DNA from: Candidatus Sulfopaludibacter sp. SbA3 | GTDB taxonomy: Bacteria; Acidobacteriota; Terriglobia; Bryobacterales; Bryobacteraceae | DNA: 5,861 nucleotides | Assembly: GCA_945861255.1 (NCBI GenBank) | Contig: CAMAUG010000254.1 | Span: 1-5,861 of the forward strand | Direction: 5' to 3' | In this document: positions 5,336 to 5,861 of the stretch, one piece after another | Numbering within the stretch: the first letter of the stretch is position 1 | Layout: the number at the start of each line of letters is the position of its first letter | Program-made: the position numbers and the translations under genes | Notes under the pieces: generated by a model | Told to the model about the DNA's origin: nothing | Databases searched by the model: none | What the model saw: the letters and a program-made list of their open reading frames with translations, nothing else

Positions 5336-5861
5336 ACAACGATCCCGCAATCGGCATCGCCAGCGGCGGCTCGATCAGGAACTCCATTTCAGCCATGCGT
5401 GCCAGCGCATCGCGGAGCGCTTGCTCGGTGGTAGGCTCCACGGTAATGACGAACGGCAGGTCGCCGGCGTCCTCGTCCGGCAGTTGCAGGACGGCCTCGA
5501 TCGAAATCTTCTCCGCGGCCAACGCAGCCGCTAGTTGCGCGATGATGCCGGGACGGTCTTTCACGCGGAATCGCAAATAATACGCCGAACGGTTGAGCGT
5601 GATCGGAATCGGCAGGTACTCGCCCAGACGCGCGTGCGCGAAGGGCGAAACCCGCTCCGGGCTGCCGTAGCGGATCTCGCGCGCCACGCGCATCAGATCG
5701 CTGACCACCGCGACGCCGGTGGGATGGGGTCCCGCGCCTCGGCCGTAGTAGAACGTATCGGCGCCATACTTGCCGCGCACCCATACGGCGTTATAGGCGC
5801 CGCGCACGCCCGCGAGGATCGTCGATTGCGGCAGTAGAGACGGGCGCACGGAGAGCAGCAG
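5334..5861 (-). CDS. hom: Homoserine dehydrogenase, C-terminal half with ACT domain (partial)
   Basis: It reduces aspartate 4-semialdehyde to homoserine with NAD(P)H, the branch point to threonine and methionine. The window holds the last 175 residues; the frame is open to the right edge, so the nucleotide-binding and most catalytic residues lie outside. Visible here are VRPSLLP (5-11), the end-of-catalytic-domain region LAGVRGAYNAVWV (16-28), FYYGRGAGPHPTGVAVVSDL (37-56), and then an ACT domain (about 94-172) with YYLRFRVKDRPGIIAQLAAAL (RPG at 103-105) and a second half ending EFLIEPPLAMPI. ACT domains in this enzyme usually bind threonine for feedback inhibition; that is family knowledge, not shown here. 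The GTG at 5847-5849 is an internal codon, not the start. The gene converges with the START-like gene and ends at TAA 5334-5336. Confidence 0.95.
   Translation of the reverse strand: MLLSVRPSLLPQSTILAGVRGAYNAVWVRGKYGADTFYYGRGAGPHPTGVAVVSDLMRVAREIRYGSPERVSPFAHARLGEYLPIPITLNRSAYYLRFRVKDRPGIIAQLAAALAAEKISIEAVLQLPDEDAGDLPFVITVEPTTEQALRDALARMAEMEFLIEPPLAMPIAGSL

Noticed and set aside
4857..5534. 225-codon plus-strand frame spanning the end of the START-like gene and part of hom
   Set aside because: It overlaps two supported genes in other frames, crosses the terminator region, and reads as low-complexity Arg-rich sequence without motifs.
1..5861. CRISPR arrays, tRNA or rRNA genes, toxin-antitoxin pairs, defence or phage genes
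   Set aside because: I saw no regularly spaced repeats, no RNA-gene-like stretches and no such protein motifs; apart from the IS end the window is ordinary chromosomal genes.

Overview
The window is GC-rich, densely coded bacterial chromosome. Two proteins look like families I remember from Acidobacteriota (Solibacter/Bryobacter-like): a lytic transglycosylase with a Cys in the FRPC motif, and a secreted NYTY/GRPYERLIARNGEPL protein. The assignment is from memory of family style, not from a search, and I cannot name the species.

Layout. Positions 1-147 look like the right end of an insertion sequence: a 29-residue C-terminal tail of a plus-strand reading frame, then a TTAGCCGGACACTA-type end. 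Beside it, a minus-strand gene for a secreted protein (131-550) keeps its signal peptide and N-terminal region but breaks off at that end, so it is probably disrupted. Still on the minus strand, 606-1253 is a short sensorless histidine kinase, and 1261-2535 is aroA (class II EPSP synthase). aroA and the kinase gene are 7 bp apart and almost certainly share a transcript, with the broken gene possibly a third member.

Across a 48-bp divergent gap the plus strand carries a secreted SLT-type lytic transglycosylase (2584-3210), a receiver plus HD-GYP response regulator that probably degrades cyclic di-GMP (3290-4411), and an exported protein with a Tat-like signal that resembles START/SRPBCC proteins (4486-5241). 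These three are separated by 79 and 74 bp, each gap containing a clear inverted repeat. From the right edge, the C-terminal half of homoserine dehydrogenase with its ACT domain (5334-5861) reads inward on the minus strand and converges on the exported-protein gene. The convergent gap holds two hairpins, each followed by a T-run.

How the genes relate. aroA (chorismate branch) and hom (aspartate branch) are housekeeping amino-acid genes. The histidine kinase and the HD-GYP regulator are about 2 kb apart on opposite strands; each lacks an adjacent partner in this window, so they could form a pair, but nothing in the sequence proves it. I found no tRNA, rRNA, CRISPR array, defence island or evident new multi-gene system. 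The most unusual items are the IS-broken gene, the aroA-kinase coupling, the perfect hairpin over the start region of the HD-GYP gene, and a TACAAT box overlapping the apparent start codon of the exported START-like protein.
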